Both the position numbers and the translations under genes were made by a program. This document shows positions 1 to 11,069 of a DNA stretch of 64,000 bases, in pieces. Position 1 is the stretch's first letter. The number at the start of each line of letters is the position of its first letter. The stretch is from Trichosphaerium sp. ATCC 40318 (taxonomy: Eukaryota; Discosea; Flabellinia; Trichosidae), in NCBI GenBank assembly GCA_038496445.1, contig JALMLS010000322.1, forward strand, positions 930,001-994,000. The letters are read 5' to 3'. Below the pieces are notes generated by a model. The model saw only the letters and a list, made by a program, of their open reading frames with translations, did no database searches and was not told the origin of the DNA.

Positions 1-1218
1 TGGTCAGGGCAAAACTCAGAACCATTGGAAAGTAATTCAGCTCACGACCCTGATGGCGTTACAGCGATGACTCAAGAAATGTGGGAAGCCACAAAGTGGG
101 ACGGCACGTTCTACAATCCTTCAAAAATGGCAAAGGAAGACTTCTACGCCGCAATATGCCCAGAGGGCGTCGTAAGGGGATTGAGAGAAGAATTTTACAA
201 GTACAAACCTTTTGCCGATAATATGAACCCAACAAAAGCAGAAGTGGACGAATGGCATCGGATTGTTATTAACCAGATCAGAGCTCTTGTAGGTAAGTAC
301 CTTGTATCGAATTCAATTTCTTTTAAATGGTTTTGAAGTCAAAACCTTCTAATAGTTTTGGCATAAAAAGTCACGTGACCAAAGTTCGATCTTTTTTTTT
401 GGAACTCTACCTCAACTTGTTGAAACATTTGGTGACCTGCTTGTACACCTTTATAATAGCGTCACTTTAATTCCACGTGTTGTGTCCATTTTAGAAATTA
501 AAGAGAGACTCTTCTGACTGTTTCTTTTACTACAGGCTTTACAAGACCGGAGGAACTAATGAATAAGGACTTTTGTATGTTTGCTCGTGCCCAATGGGGT
601 GATGAACGCCGATCTACAACACAGTGGGACGCGAAATACCCTACCGACACCTGCCAAGGCTCTACAGATTCTCATTGTGGCGCTAGCTTCTTCCCTTCTG
701 CAACTGATCAAGCTCCTTACTTACCTGCGGGTCACGATGCATGTGGGTCAGTAGGTGGCAGTGAAGGTACTTTTTCTATTCGGACAAACCTTCCATGGAG
801 CTTGAAGTTGAGCCAAGCATTCTGTGGTACTTTAAACCGCGAAGGATACTGGGGCGGTCATGTTGGTCCATTCATGCGTAGAACAAAGTTCGGACTTAGC
901 TTCTGGGATAACAAAGACGGTGGTACCACAGTAAGGGGGAAATGGACAGGGACCGTAACACCAGTGAGATTCTGCAACCCAACTGTCGCTGGTTGTGATC
1001 CAACTGATATACCTACTGTAGCTCCAACAATGTTACCAACACAGAAAGTTACAACTGAACCACCAACAAGCGAGTCTCCTCCAACTACAACTGATGCACC
1101 TGTTCCTGATCCAACAACTGATGCACCTCAAGCTACTGATGACCCAAGTACTTCAAGTGCTAATATTGTAACCACTTGTTCATCTCTCATTATTGTTATA
1201 TTCTTGGTATTAATGTAA
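1..1218 (+). CDS. secreted Cys-rich surface protein with mucin-like stalk (5' partial)
   Basis: Exon 1 is open from the window edge to 292. An intron runs 293-535 (GTAAGT...ACAG). Exon 2 is 536-1218, joined in frame through a split Gly codon. The product is an alpha/beta-looking Cys-rich domain with conserved blocks TAMTQEMWEATKWDG, KDFCMFARAQWG and GYWGGHVGPFMRRTKFG. A Thr/Pro/Ser-rich stalk of about 55 residues follows, then a hydrophobic C-terminus that could be a GPI signal or membrane anchor. AATAAA lies at about 1232. I do not recognise the family. The even spread of Cys and the stalk imply an extracellular surface protein; the signal peptide must lie upstream of the window. It is a tandem paralogue of the gene ending at 4707. 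Confidence 0.75.
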
Positions 1219-1559
1219 AACGTTGAAAGATACAATAAAGTAGAATAGTTAGAAATTTGTGCTATGTTCGATCATAAAACAAATAGTATAAATCCTTACG
1301 ATTTCACAAGAAACAGTTTTAACAAGGTGTACTTTGTTCAAAAAAACGAATTTCACAGCGGAAAATGGAGTTATTGAGAAAGGATAAAGACGCCTTTAAT
1401 AATGAGTAACTGAGTAAGTTACTCCAAAGTAAGTATCAAATTCTAGGTTACTCATTTACACCTCAATCCCACATATGAATCGGTATGCTGTTCACCCTTC
1501 CTTAAATCCTTGTTGCCTTAAACCACGTGTATTCAAATTAAACCTCCCTTCCGCAGAAA
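1219..1559. other. intergenic, no gene seen
   Basis: AT-rich spacer with the AATAAA of the upstream gene near 1232 and a CACGTG at about 1525 shortly before the F-box/LRR start codon. No conserved coding segment is seen. Confidence 0.5.
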
Positions 1560-2844
1560 ATGAATTTCTATGGTTTATCAATTGAGCAGGCACTCGCATA
1601 CTATCGTGATAACCACAATGAATCGTTATGTAAAATTAAAGGAGCTCAACACGAATCGTTCTTTAAACAGGTAGAAAGTATCTTGAGTGCATCAAATGCT
1701 AGTCTTGTAAACCAACTCAAACAGCTTCTATTCAAACATACGAACGTCAAAAGCCTTGATAATACCAATCACGCCATCAACGATAACAGTAGTCCGGACG
1801 GAGTGCATTCCGAGGACGCTACAGCATCTAAACATAAGAAAACTAAAAAGTACGTTTTATTCAATGAACATTGCTTTGTCACTTACAATGAATGCCCGCA
1901 GTTCGCACGTGACCAAAGAACTGAATATTCTTGATTTCCCACCAGAGGTTATTGCGAATATTCTTCATCATACAGAAGCCAAGGATAGATTCCCTGTTGC
2001 TCAGTCATGTCATTTGATGGCTGATATCATACATGATGTTGTTGGATACAAACAAATTTATCTTAGGCGTATTCAAGACATCCGAAAGATAAAACAGTGT
2101 AAGGGTATCATGAAGAACAGCAACATTGAGGTATTTAATATAAGAGATACAGTGTACTCGTTGCTTGCTGGTTGTCGAAATATTTCTGTGTTCTCTAAAG
2201 GTTTAAATGAGAAGCATCATATCTATGATAGCGATCTACAACTGCTGTCAAAAGATGTCCAATATATTGACCTTACCAATTGTAAATATATTACAGATGA
2301 AGGTATACAAGCACTAGCAGGTGTACATACAATTGGCCTAAATAGATGTAACCTTGTTACAGACGAAGGGATTAAAGCACTCAAAGGGCTTCATGCTATT
2401 CATCTTCACGAAATGCCTGTTACAGACAGAGGTATTGAAGCATTAAATCATGTTCATACCATTCAGCTTAGTTGTTGTTCCAATGTTACAGATGAAGGGA
2501 TTAAAGCACTCAAAGGCAGTCATACTATTATTCTTAGATATATCAACGTTACAGATGAAGGGATTAGAGCACTCAAAGGCGTTCATACAATTACACTTGG
2601 TGATTGTCAACATATTACAGATGAAGGGATTAAAGCACTCAAAGGTGTTCATGCTATTCGCCTTGAAAAAATATCAGTTACAGACAAAGGCATCAGATTC
2701 CTTAAAGGTGTTCATACCGTTGATCTAAATAATTGTGCACATGTAACAAACGAAGGCATCATGGCACTAAAAGGTGCACACAACATTAAAATTTTTAGCT
2801 GTTGTCAGGTGACAGAGAGAGGTATTCAAGAGCACATTTCCTAA
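1560..2844 (+). CDS. F-box / leucine-rich-repeat protein, copy 1
   Basis: Two exons, 1560-1849 and 1902-2844, with a 52-nt intron (GTACG...GCAG); 410 residues. The intron is supported by the paralogue at 49741-51107, which splits at the same place after a basic KxKxTK segment. After about 95 residues comes an F-box (LDFPPEVIANILHH...AQSCHLMADI). Then come LRRs of about 23 residues with the core VTDEGIKALKGVHTI-L. By analogy with F-box/LRR families it would be an SCF ubiquitin-ligase substrate receptor; the substrate is unknown. It lies between two tandem secreted-protein paralogues. Confidence 0.85.
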
Positions 2845-3528
2845 TGCTACAGTTTCCTATTATTGAATGTCCAGTAATTAATGTAACTAATACATCATTG
2901 CCTTTGAGCCTATTGCATTCTAGCATATTAAATAAACAAGCATCTTTGTAATATACCATTCTGTAGTTGTAACAAGATTAAAATCAAGGCGAAGCATTAA
3001 TGTATCTGAAGGTAGTTTATAGTAAACAAACGCACGTTGTCAAAAATAAAGCCAAAACAAGCTTGTCAATGACTTAATTTTCCACCACCAGTTGTTGGTT
3101 GTTTATTGTTAACATTCTATAGACGTCTAAAAAAGAAATAAACAATGGTAGAAATATGACCACAAAAATTTCTGCTACACTTCAAATCAAATCGACTTAT
3201 CGTACCTGTAAATCGCGTCATGTACAGTTATATTAAGTTCTAAGGCGTTTTAATCTTTGTTAACAAATCGACTAGTTTAGAATTTTAAGGACTTTTGCTG
3301 ACTTTTAAATCGTTCAAATTCAGGGCAGCCCCACAGAAACGCCTTGCTTTTAATTTCACTTATAAAAAACAGTACTTGCAAGGGGGCAAAAATGGAAAGA
3401 GAAATATGTTAATTATGTGATTGTCCGCAAAAGTCCTTGAAATTCCAAACTAGCCGATTTGATAACAAAGATTAAAACGCCTTAGCACTTAATATAACTG
3501 TACATGACGCGATTTACAGGTACGATAA
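2845..3528. other. intergenic, holds an inverted-repeat element
   Basis: No coding segment is recognised. The region holds the inverted repeat listed separately (3196-3529) and is otherwise AT-rich. Confidence 0.5.
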
Positions 3529-3529
3529 G
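3196..3529. repeat. 107-bp inverted repeat, MITE-like
   Basis: Arm 3196-3302 and arm 3423-3529 are reverse complements with only a handful of mismatches. For example, CTTATCGTACCTGTAAATCG at the left outer end reappears inverted at the right outer end. The loop is about 120 nt and encodes nothing obvious. Long near-perfect arms with a short noncoding centre fit a non-autonomous foldback or MITE element, or a hairpin RNA. No target-site duplication could be fixed by eye. Confidence 0.8.
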
Positions 3530-4707
3530 TAATATTTGACAGTTTAGAATGCGCACTTGAATATTACTGTTTTAAAACTAATAAACGCCTAGTTTTTAGC
3601 TTCATTCTATGCGTATGCGTTAGTACCATCACGTGTCAGGTTTTAGAGCGATATACCCCGATTCAAGCCGATTGGTCAGGGCAAAACTCAAAACCATTGG
3701 ATAGTAATACGGCTCACGACCCTGATGGCGTTACAGCGATGACTCAAGAAATGTGGGAAGCCACAAAGTGGGACGGTACACTCTACGATCCCACGAAATT
3801 GTCAGAAGACGATTTTTATGATGCAATATGCCCACAGGGTATTGTAAGGGGATTGAGAGAAGAATTTTACAAGTACAAACCTTTTGCCGATAATATGAAC
3901 CCAACAAAAGCAGAAGTGGACGAATGGCATCGGATTGTTATTAACCAGATCAGAGCTCTTGTAGGTACGTACCTTGTATCGAACATTAGATATGTTTTCG
4001 AATTAAAACCGTGAACGAAAAGTCACGTGACCAAAGACCTTGTCTTTTTGATGAACAGACTTTTGTTGTCAAAAAAAACTATTTTACCCATTGTTCAATA
4101 CACGTTTCAATCACAAACTAATTAAACACAAAGTTACCTCTGTTGATTAATTTGTTTAGGATTTAACAAACCAGAAGAACTTATGAACAAGGACTTTTGT
4201 ATGTTCGCTCGCGCACAGTGGGGCGCTGAACGTAAATTTACAACACAGTGGGACACTGAATACCCTGATGATACTTGCCAAGGTGTTTCAAATGCCCATT
4301 GCGCTTGGAGGTTTTTTCCTTCCGCTGAAGACCAAGAACCTTACCTACCTGCAAATCATTCCACTTGCGGACCAGTTGGTGAAAGCGAGGGTGTCTTTCC
4401 TGTCAGAACAACAGAACCGTGGAGCTTGAAGTTGAACACAGCATTCTGTAGTACATTAAAGCAAGAAGGATACTGGGGCGGTCATGTTGGTCCATTCATG
4501 CGTAGAACAAAGTTCGGGCTTAGCTTCTGGGATAACAATGCTACAGAAAGTAAAAGTTGGACAACAATAAGAGGTAAATGGACGGGTACTGTAACACCAG
4601 TACGGTTCATAAAAAATGATGGTGCAGCAGATGCAAGCAACAGAATTTGTATTAATTTTACATTGCTGTTCTTTGTCGTTTTATTCTTGGCTCTAGGCCA
4701 CATGTAA
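3529..4707 (+). CDS. secreted Cys-rich surface protein, tandem paralogue, no mucin stalk
   Basis: Paralogue of the gene at 1-1218 with the same architecture: exon ending 3964, intron 3965-4159, exon 4160-4707. The frame is open from 3529. A hydrophobic segment (KRLVFSFILCVCVSTITC) encoded at about 3583-3636 looks like a signal peptide core, but no in-frame ATG precedes it. The start codon may therefore sit in an unseen short exon, or the 5' end may be broken. Unlike copy 1 the Thr/Pro stalk is absent, and the Cys-rich domain runs almost directly into a C-terminal hydrophobic anchor. AATAAA follows the stop. Confidence 0.7.
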
Positions 4708-5341
4708 TAGTTTCGAATAGAAATAAATCAGTTTTATTATTAGTTTTGATGTTGTTCTATTAGCATTCTTCTTAATCTCTTGTAGCTGCACTGATTCATT
4801 GTGAACGACAAGCTTCAATTGACTTATAATACGTACCACACGTGACCGCTATTTCAAATATTAAGCCAAATACGAGACCACAACAACAAGTTGGTATCTT
4901 GTTGCATTGTCTTGTATAGCCTCAATCATAATTCTCTTTAGGGCACGTGTACAAGTCAAACTACGAGTGCACCTGAACTTACCTTCCTGTAACGTGTAAT
5001 TGACACTCACGCTGTTGTAGTTAGCTTAAAAATCACTTCAACCAATCCGCATGAAAGTCCAATTTTATTCGAAATTGAGCGTGGTAGCGTTTTGTCGTAA
5101 CTCATAAACGGCTTGGAGGCTGTTTATGCCATTTCAGTTTTATTTGCTTGAATAAGTATACTCTATTTAGTAGTTCTCTAAGACGTATCACACGGATGTT
5201 TTTATTGTTTTTAAGTGTTAGAAGACAGATTTTAAACTATTGCCCGGCGATTTTTCAAACGCTTTTTCGGACAGAAATTTAACAAAAATTCGGGCATTTT
5301 ATTCAAAACATAAATAGCAACCTACAACAACGTAACCTCAT
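4708..5341. other. intergenic, no gene seen
   Basis: It carries the polyadenylation signal of the upstream gene just after 4707 and CACGTG motifs near 4849 and 4944. No coding region is recognised. Confidence 0.5.
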
Positions 5342-5734
5342 ATGAACGGGTCTAAACTATCAACCGAACAAGTAGTATCAAGCGCAGGCCTTGGGGTCTT
5401 CTTTTGGGCGCTAGGCGTCCCTTTAGTAAATTATCTCACAAAAGCCGCTATGATGGACATATACGGTCTTAAAATGATGGCATGTTACGCTCTACAGCTC
5501 CCAGTCGCATACGCTACTGTAAAAATTATGGATTTAGTACAACAGCCTAAAACTCATTATGAGAAGGTTCAAAACACTGCTATCGCGTGCGCAGCTGCGT
5601 GTATAGTAGATGGAGTCGCCTTGGTGTATTTTCCTCATCTTACTTATGGAACTGATGCTTTGCTCCTTTCTAGAGCAGGAGCTGCTCTATTGACGGGTAT
5701 AGGAACCCTTTTGGGCATAGCGACTCTGTTCTAA
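5342..5734 (+). CDS. small four-helix membrane protein
   Basis: Uninterrupted 130-residue reading frame from ATG, followed by AATAAA at about 5760. Four hydrophobic segments are visible (around residues 15-30, 40-60, 75-95 and 105-130), with short loops and a single longer polar loop near residues 64-72. It resembles small bacterial-type four-TM proteins of unknown function, but I cannot name a family. It has no introns, unlike most neighbours; this could mean acquisition by transfer or simply small size. Confidence 0.75.
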   Translation: MNGSKLSTEQVVSSAGLGVFFWALGVPLVNYLTKAAMMDIYGLKMMACYALQLPVAYATVKIMDLVQQPKTHYEKVQNTAIACAAACIVDGVALVYFPHLTYGTDALLLSRAGAALLTGIGTLLGIATLF

Positions 5735-7444
5735 GAACGTTGTAGCTTCTATTATGTACAATAAACTTTTCAGTAATCTTAGAAGTCTAGTTTCTACGAT
5801 GTGAGCACGTGCGCCCATTAAAATTATGAGATCAATACGCCCGAACAGTTTGTGTGGTACTCATATGAAAGCAGCAATCAGGATGCCTAAACGGCATCTA
5901 GTTTTTCAAAAAAAGAAAAGTCTCCATCTCTCTAGTGGCTATCATCCGCTTCCCTGAGAACCTATACATGCCTTCTACAGAAAAACAAGGGATTAAATCG
6001 AAGGGTATTCAGGCACGTGTATTGAAATATCTTGAAAAAACAGGAGTGGAGCAATTAACAAAAGTTGTAAAGACAAATTAGTTACAAGTACATTTTATTT
6101 CTACATTTTCCTTATTTACAATGAAGTCTAAACACATATAATGAGCTCTGTATGTCTCTTGTATTGTAGCCCCTAATGTGACATTTCGAGAGTTGTTTTT
6201 TTTACTTGACGAAGTAAACTGCTTGATTGAGGCTATCTTGTTTCGTTTTTTTTGTGGAGCCTTCTTTAAGTTTATGGCAATTTTACCTCTAAAAGGTTCC
6301 CCATTCGAAGCTCTAGTCTGAGGAGAACAGCGCCAATGACGTAATTGCTGGAAGTATGGGGTCTTCTTGCTTGGTTTTTTGTAGATGCAGGCCATGTGGT
6401 AGAGGAGGAGTTGCTGTGGATGTATGTTTAGTTGACTTTTGCCTTTATTGTTCGAACTTGAATACCAATTTGTTCGATAATATGTTCGAAAAATAACTAT
6501 AATTCAACATGGGCAACAAAAAAAATATGCGAAAAATACGAATAATACTTGACATCATATGTATTATACGCCATAATAGTCAATATAAAACCCATACCCG
6601 AGATACGACCCGAACACGTGAAAAAACAGTATCAAACATAAAGTTTTAATTCGCGCTTGTTTGGTAGTTGAAAGAATGTGCCTGGACTATTTATACACCC
6701 GTAACAACTTAAAGAAGACGATACTTCGCGCAGTATAATTTTTGGGTATATAAAAGAGCGCCAAACTATTCATATCTACTCTCTACTAGCTCAGCGAAGT
6801 TAGTAGAAAAATCTTCAATGTCACGTTTTTTCATAAAATTCATCAAACTCCAAAAAAAACCGGTAAAAGTCTCCTTTGCTCTAATACTCTTGTTGAGCAA
6901 TACAAGGTATTTGTTATATATAGCGTTTGTCTGTACAAGGAATGGTGACAAATGGTGAGGGTCAAATTTTTATTGACAGTATTTTTTATGAAGCCAATTA
7001 CTATGTCGACCAATTACTCCATGTTCGAACAAAAGATTTCGAACACTTGTCTTTAACTCCAGCCCATTTGTGTTTACAAACTGTCCCAGTGCTACATTGT
7101 TCGAAACGTAGCTCTATCACTCACGAAGGAAAGAAAAAAAGAGGAGAGAAATGGTTAACTATTTAGTGAACGGGGAAAGTGCTTGCACAAAAAAAAAAGT
7201 ACAATGGTAACTACTGTGTTAATATACTGATCTTTCCCTTTAACATTATCAAAATTACACGATGTTTCCGGTTCATCTTTTTAGTGTTGACGTCATGTTC
7301 GAAAAAAAACACCCATTCAAGTTTTGCTATGTTCGAAACTCTTCTCTTTCGTACATAAAAAACACAGATCCTCGACACTGACTACCACGTATAGCTCATA
7401 AGCTATACAATTATTTATACAAGAATAGATCAAGTATCCAGTGA
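5735..7444. other. long AT-rich intergenic stretch
   Basis: No conserved gene is recognised. It contains several TTCGAA palindromes between about 6450 and 7340, a TATATAAAAG box near 6748, and a short open frame listed separately (5968-6081). Other open frames here have low-complexity translations and no convincing start or splice context. Confidence 0.5.
5968..6081 (+). CDS. possible short ORF (37 residues)
   Basis: ATG to TAG encodes a Lys-rich helical peptide (KSKGIQARVLKYLEKTG in the middle). Its composition is protein-like and amphipathic rather than low-complexity, so it may be a microprotein or the last exon of an unseen gene. There is no supporting homology. Confidence 0.2.
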   Translation: MPSTEKQGIKSKGIQARVLKYLEKTGVEQLTKVVKTN

Positions 7445-7837
7445 ATGTGGAAGAACATCAAACGCAATAGCAAAAGACTACGGTCTTCTTTAAACCGCTT
7501 AAAAAACTCTGGAAAAAAACCGTTTCACTACACTGTTTACGACGTAGCAATGATTAATGGCGAATATGTATCTACTACACCTTTCCAAAATGATCAAGAG
7601 TCATATCACGTGAACATGAGGGTCACTATTAATACTGGAGTAAGTAATGAAACGACAGAAGAACAGGCTAAAAGTGTGGAAAAAACAAAAAACTTCAAAA
7701 ACAATGGCACTCTAAACAAAAACAATATTGAACAAAGCAAATTCTACGAGTACAGTAGTAACAAATATGTAAATCCGTTATCACTGTTCTTATTTTTTAC
7801 ATTGCTCCTGATGCTGGTGACTAACAGTATTAAATAA
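7445..7837 (+). CDS. tail-anchored protein of unknown function
   Basis: 130 residues from ATG to TAA. The N-terminus is strongly basic (residues 1-35, Lys/Arg/Ser-rich), followed by a polar Asn/Thr-rich middle. A single hydrophobic segment near the C-terminus (PLSLFLFFTLLLMLVTN) is followed by only a few residues. There is no signal peptide, so this is the layout of a tail-anchored membrane protein facing the cytosol. Family not recognised. Confidence 0.6.
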   Translation: MWKNIKRNSKRLRSSLNRLKNSGKKPFHYTVYDVAMINGEYVSTTPFQNDQESYHVNMRVTINTGVSNETTEEQAKSVEKTKNFKNNGTLNKNNIEQSKFYEYSSNKYVNPLSLFLFFTLLLMLVTNSIK

Positions 7838-8205
7838 AAAATAAAAAAAAAATCACGTGTTTTCTTCTTACAGCACTCATGAATTCACGTGCGTTTTTGG
7901 CGGATCATACGACATTCTTATGTGCTCGACAGCCAAGACAAGCCACTATTTATTCTAACAACTTTGAACGAGTGCAAAGTGCAGTACTTTGTAATTCAGC
8001 CGTTTACAGTCACTAGCTATGACTGCAACTGTTGACATGACACTGAGGAACAAAAGAGGTAATGCTTCTCCCTAACTAATGTCAGCGTTGACATTTGCTT
8101 GTTCGAAGCATGATCTTCAGTGAAGTCATTGCTTAGATAGGTGTGCCTTAACACCAAAAGAGCTTTTCATTGAAATAGAACCCACTGTAACTTATTTCTA
8201 CATTG
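7838..8205. other. intergenic, no gene seen
   Basis: Holds two CACGTG motifs (about 7852 and 7886) and nothing coding that I recognise. It is the likely promoter region of the endonuclease-fold gene. Confidence 0.4.
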
Positions 8206-9538
8206 ATGCAAACACAGCAAGCGACTTGGTTTAATAAAGTAGGATTAGGTCATAACGAGCTAAAAGAGCTGTATATTGAAAACGAAACGCTCTACGCAGA
8301 GTACAACGATCAAATACCACCTAAAACGGACCATACGATAAGAATTGCTACATATAACGTACGAAAACGTTAACAAAAGACGCTCACTAAATTTCCTATC
8401 TTCAACGCACCTAAACAGCTTAATTAGCCAATGTTACATTTAAAACCGCGTAATAATTGTTCAGGTTCATTTTTGGCTCAATGTATTCGAGTTGAAGGGT
8501 GATGGACCTATACGTAACGTCATTAGATGTGTTGACGCCGATATTATCGCACTAGAAGAGGTAAACAGTAGCAACACTGAGTTTTTGTACAAAAACTTTT
8601 TTGATTTTCACGAACTGTCCGTTTCTCGTTTCTGACGACTTTTCTCGGATAGTCTGCTTCTTATCAAAGCCTCAGTGGTATATATACACGCAATGAAGAT
8701 GCAGAAGTTGTAAGTAAACGTATGAAGGCTCTGGGTACGCTCTGAATTACAACAATCAAAAAACTTCCGTTAAAACTACTGTTAGGATATCCTTACACCA
8801 CAATGCTAGAGAAACAAGTTGAACCGTTTCTCAACGCCTCAGCCTTTGTTACAACAATTTTTTCTCGATATCCAATAAAAAACATTGTGTATGAACCGCT
8901 AGCATCGAAGTATCAAGGTAAGAGATATTCCTTTGGCCACAATTTGACTCGAACCTGTTTTCATTTTGAAAGTTTTTTTTGGATACTGACCACGTGATTT
9001 TAGACGGACGTCATTTCGTTGCTGCTAGTGTAGTACTGCCAGATGGAACTCTTATAGAAATAATGGCAACTCATCTGGGTAGGTTCGAAACTATTTTATG
9101 CAACTTATTAATCATCTAGATGTTCGTGATGAGACTGGAAAGATAAGACTTAAACAAGTTGAACAAATTGCTGATTTTTTGCAAACACAACGTGGCAAGA
9201 GAGTACAGCTACTTCTTGGCGATTTTAACGCCTATAAACTATCTGATTATACACCTGAAGAATGGAAGAGGTTTGTAGATCATGATGCTATACGTGGAGC
9301 CATCACAGAGTCATCAACAATCGACAGAATAGAAAAAATCGGGTTTGAAGATATTTTTACAAAAGTGAAAGGAGCTCAATGCCCTAAAGTGACAACCTGG
9401 AATGGAAGACGTATAGACTTTATATTCGCTAAAAAAGATACGTTTAACTTTAATGTATCTTTTTGTGGCGTTTATCATGATCCAAGCTCGGATCATATTC
9501 CTGTGTTCACTGATATAACAATAAAGAAAGATACCTGA
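8206..9538 (+). CDS. endonuclease/exonuclease/phosphatase (EEP) fold protein
   Basis: Proposed exons 8206-8358, 8465-8586, 8676-8734, 8786-8917, 9004-9078 and 9120-9538 give about 319 residues. The 8587-8675 intron is the least certain; a donor at 8561 with an acceptor at 8652 also keeps frame. EEP signatures in order: RIATYNVHFW near residue 47, then ALEEV (catalytic Glu), FSRYPI, a THLDVRD block, LLLGDFNAY, RRIDFIFAK and the C-terminal SSDHIPV. These are the metal-binding and catalytic motifs of the DNase I / AP-endonuclease / sphingomyelinase superfamily. Substrate cannot be assigned. There is no signal peptide. An intron of only 41 nt (9079-9119) is notable. Confidence 0.75.
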
Positions 9539-9726
9539 AAAAAACAAGAAAATTATTCAGTTGTTTAGCGCTTTACGTTGTTCCATTACTTGCTCGTAAT
9601 AGGTCAAAGGATATGTTAGTTATACTTGACGTATACTTAGTATGCATGAACATAGGATAAGGTCAGCAAACAGGACCGTCAGTTGACTATAACAGAGCTT
9701 ATGTGAAAACAAACTAGGTTTAGTAT

Positions 9727-10641
9727 TTATCTATTTTTATAATGCATCCATGTCACTGCAGCATACTTTCTGCCACTAATAAGAGGACAACCTGCATGTT
9801 TGCTATTAAGGTTGATATTATTCTCAGTGTCTCTATTCCACCAAAGTATTGCCATGCCTCTCTTTGGTTTTACAACTAACCCAGCAAGAGGATCTTTCTC
9901 GTTTCCAAATTCTTTCTCCGAACCATCAAGGTAAGCTTCAATCTCTTCTTTTGTTTGTTTATTTGGATCTTTTCCTTGATACCCAGAGCAATGATCTGGT
10001 ATCACTTGTTTCTTACCATCAGAAGGTACAGCAAGAGGGAAAACTGTTTCACCTCCTGAGAAATCATCTGTCAAGTAGATAAACATTGTCGCTACTCTTG
10101 TTGTCGTTGGCATGCCTTCTTTTGGATGTGCATCCAAGTGACCACGAAAGTATTGTCCAGGTTTATATGATAGTAATAGCATAGTCTCATGTTGTTCTTC
10201 TGGGATATGTGAGTACGCTGCAATCCGTTTTATGATGATATCAGTCGAAGCATTTCTTCTGATTCCTGAGATTTTTGATGTCACTGTATTGCGAAGAACT
10301 CTTCCTCCACCGTTCTTCAGGACAACTGCTGTTCTTCCAAAGGCTCTTGATTGTTCTATAAGAATATCACATTCCTCAGGCGTTAAGAAGTTTTCAAAGG
10401 TGAATATCCTTGGATGCCATGAGAGTGCTTTAACTTTAATGTCTGAAGGAACGTTTTTATTGTCATTCACACTGTTTGCACCATTTTCAACTTTTCTTTC
10501 TATGTGCGGTACTTCACTGGTGTGGGGGTGCGTAAAATAGCCTTCCGAATGATTAATAAGTACAAATAGTAGAAACGCGGATGATACAAGGCCTAGGGCC
10601 ATAATACTGAGCAGTATTGATGCTATACGCATACGCTGCAT
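9727..10641 (-). CDS. prolyl 4-hydroxylase (P4H alpha-like, 2-oxoglutarate/Fe(II) dioxygenase)
   Basis: Single exon, 304 residues from the ATG at 10641; upstream in-frame codons lack another ATG. An N-terminal membrane anchor (residues about 5-28) gives type II topology, typical of ER or Golgi P4Hs. The catalytic domain covers about residues 85-300. The Fe ligands are visible: GHLDAH supplies the HxD pair and SKHAGCPL the distal His, followed by GRKYAAVTWMHY with the Lys that binds 2-oxoglutarate. SGGETVFPL is also diagnostic. It hydroxylates prolines in secretory proteins, so Pro-rich mucin-like proteins such as the one at 1-1218 are conceivable substrates (inference). Confidence 0.93.
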   Translation of the reverse strand: MQRMRIASILLSIMALGLVSSAFLLFVLINHSEGYFTHPHTSEVPHIERKVENGANSVNDNKNVPSDIKVKALSWHPRIFTFENFLTPEECDILIEQSRAFGRTAVVLKNGGGRVLRNTVTSKISGIRRNASTDIIIKRIAAYSHIPEEQHETMLLLSYKPGQYFRGHLDAHPKEGMPTTTRVATMFIYLTDDFSGGETVFPLAVPSDGKKQVIPDHCSGYQGKDPNKQTKEEIEAYLDGSEKEFGNEKDPLAGLVVKPKRGMAILWWNRDTENNINLNSKHAGCPLISGRKYAAVTWMHYKNR

Positions 10642-10680
10642 ATTACAATACTTTTTGCTTAAAATCACGTGACTTTCCAC

Positions 10681-11069
10681 GTGGATTTACTTGAAACACG
10701 AATCACGACGACCTCGCACAGTGGGAAATAAAAGAATGACTCTAGCTTTTTTTTGAGGGCATTTTTGTGACTAATAGCGTAGTGTCAACTAAGAGAAGAA
10801 CTCATGAACGCTAAATACCCATATGCAGTGGTTTAGAAATGGCAAGCTATATGTGCTAGTCCGCAAGAACAGTAAGAAGGATGGTGCTTTTAATCTATGC
10901 CTCTCTCGTAAAGTCACTTGAATAGATTTAGACAAGCATACATGTGACATGGCTCACGATAGTGTAACCTGAAATGTCAAACGTCATTAAGTTGCAACAC
11001 TGGTTCAGGATTTAGAAACAAACTAGGATTGCTTAAATACATGTAATTAACACCAGGCTACGAAACACA
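10681..11069. other. intergenic between P4H and CBM6 genes
   Basis: No coding segment recognised. CACGTG lies at both 10668 and 10677, just upstream of the P4H start. Confidence 0.4.

Noticed and set aside
2443-2728. Cys/Asn-rich minus frame and an alternative plus frame inside F-box/LRR copy 1
   Set aside because: Shadows of the LRR repeats in other frames, with no start or splice support.
6078-6395. 105-residue minus-strand open frame
   Set aside because: Low-complexity Lys/Ser translation, no start context, and no splice or homology support.
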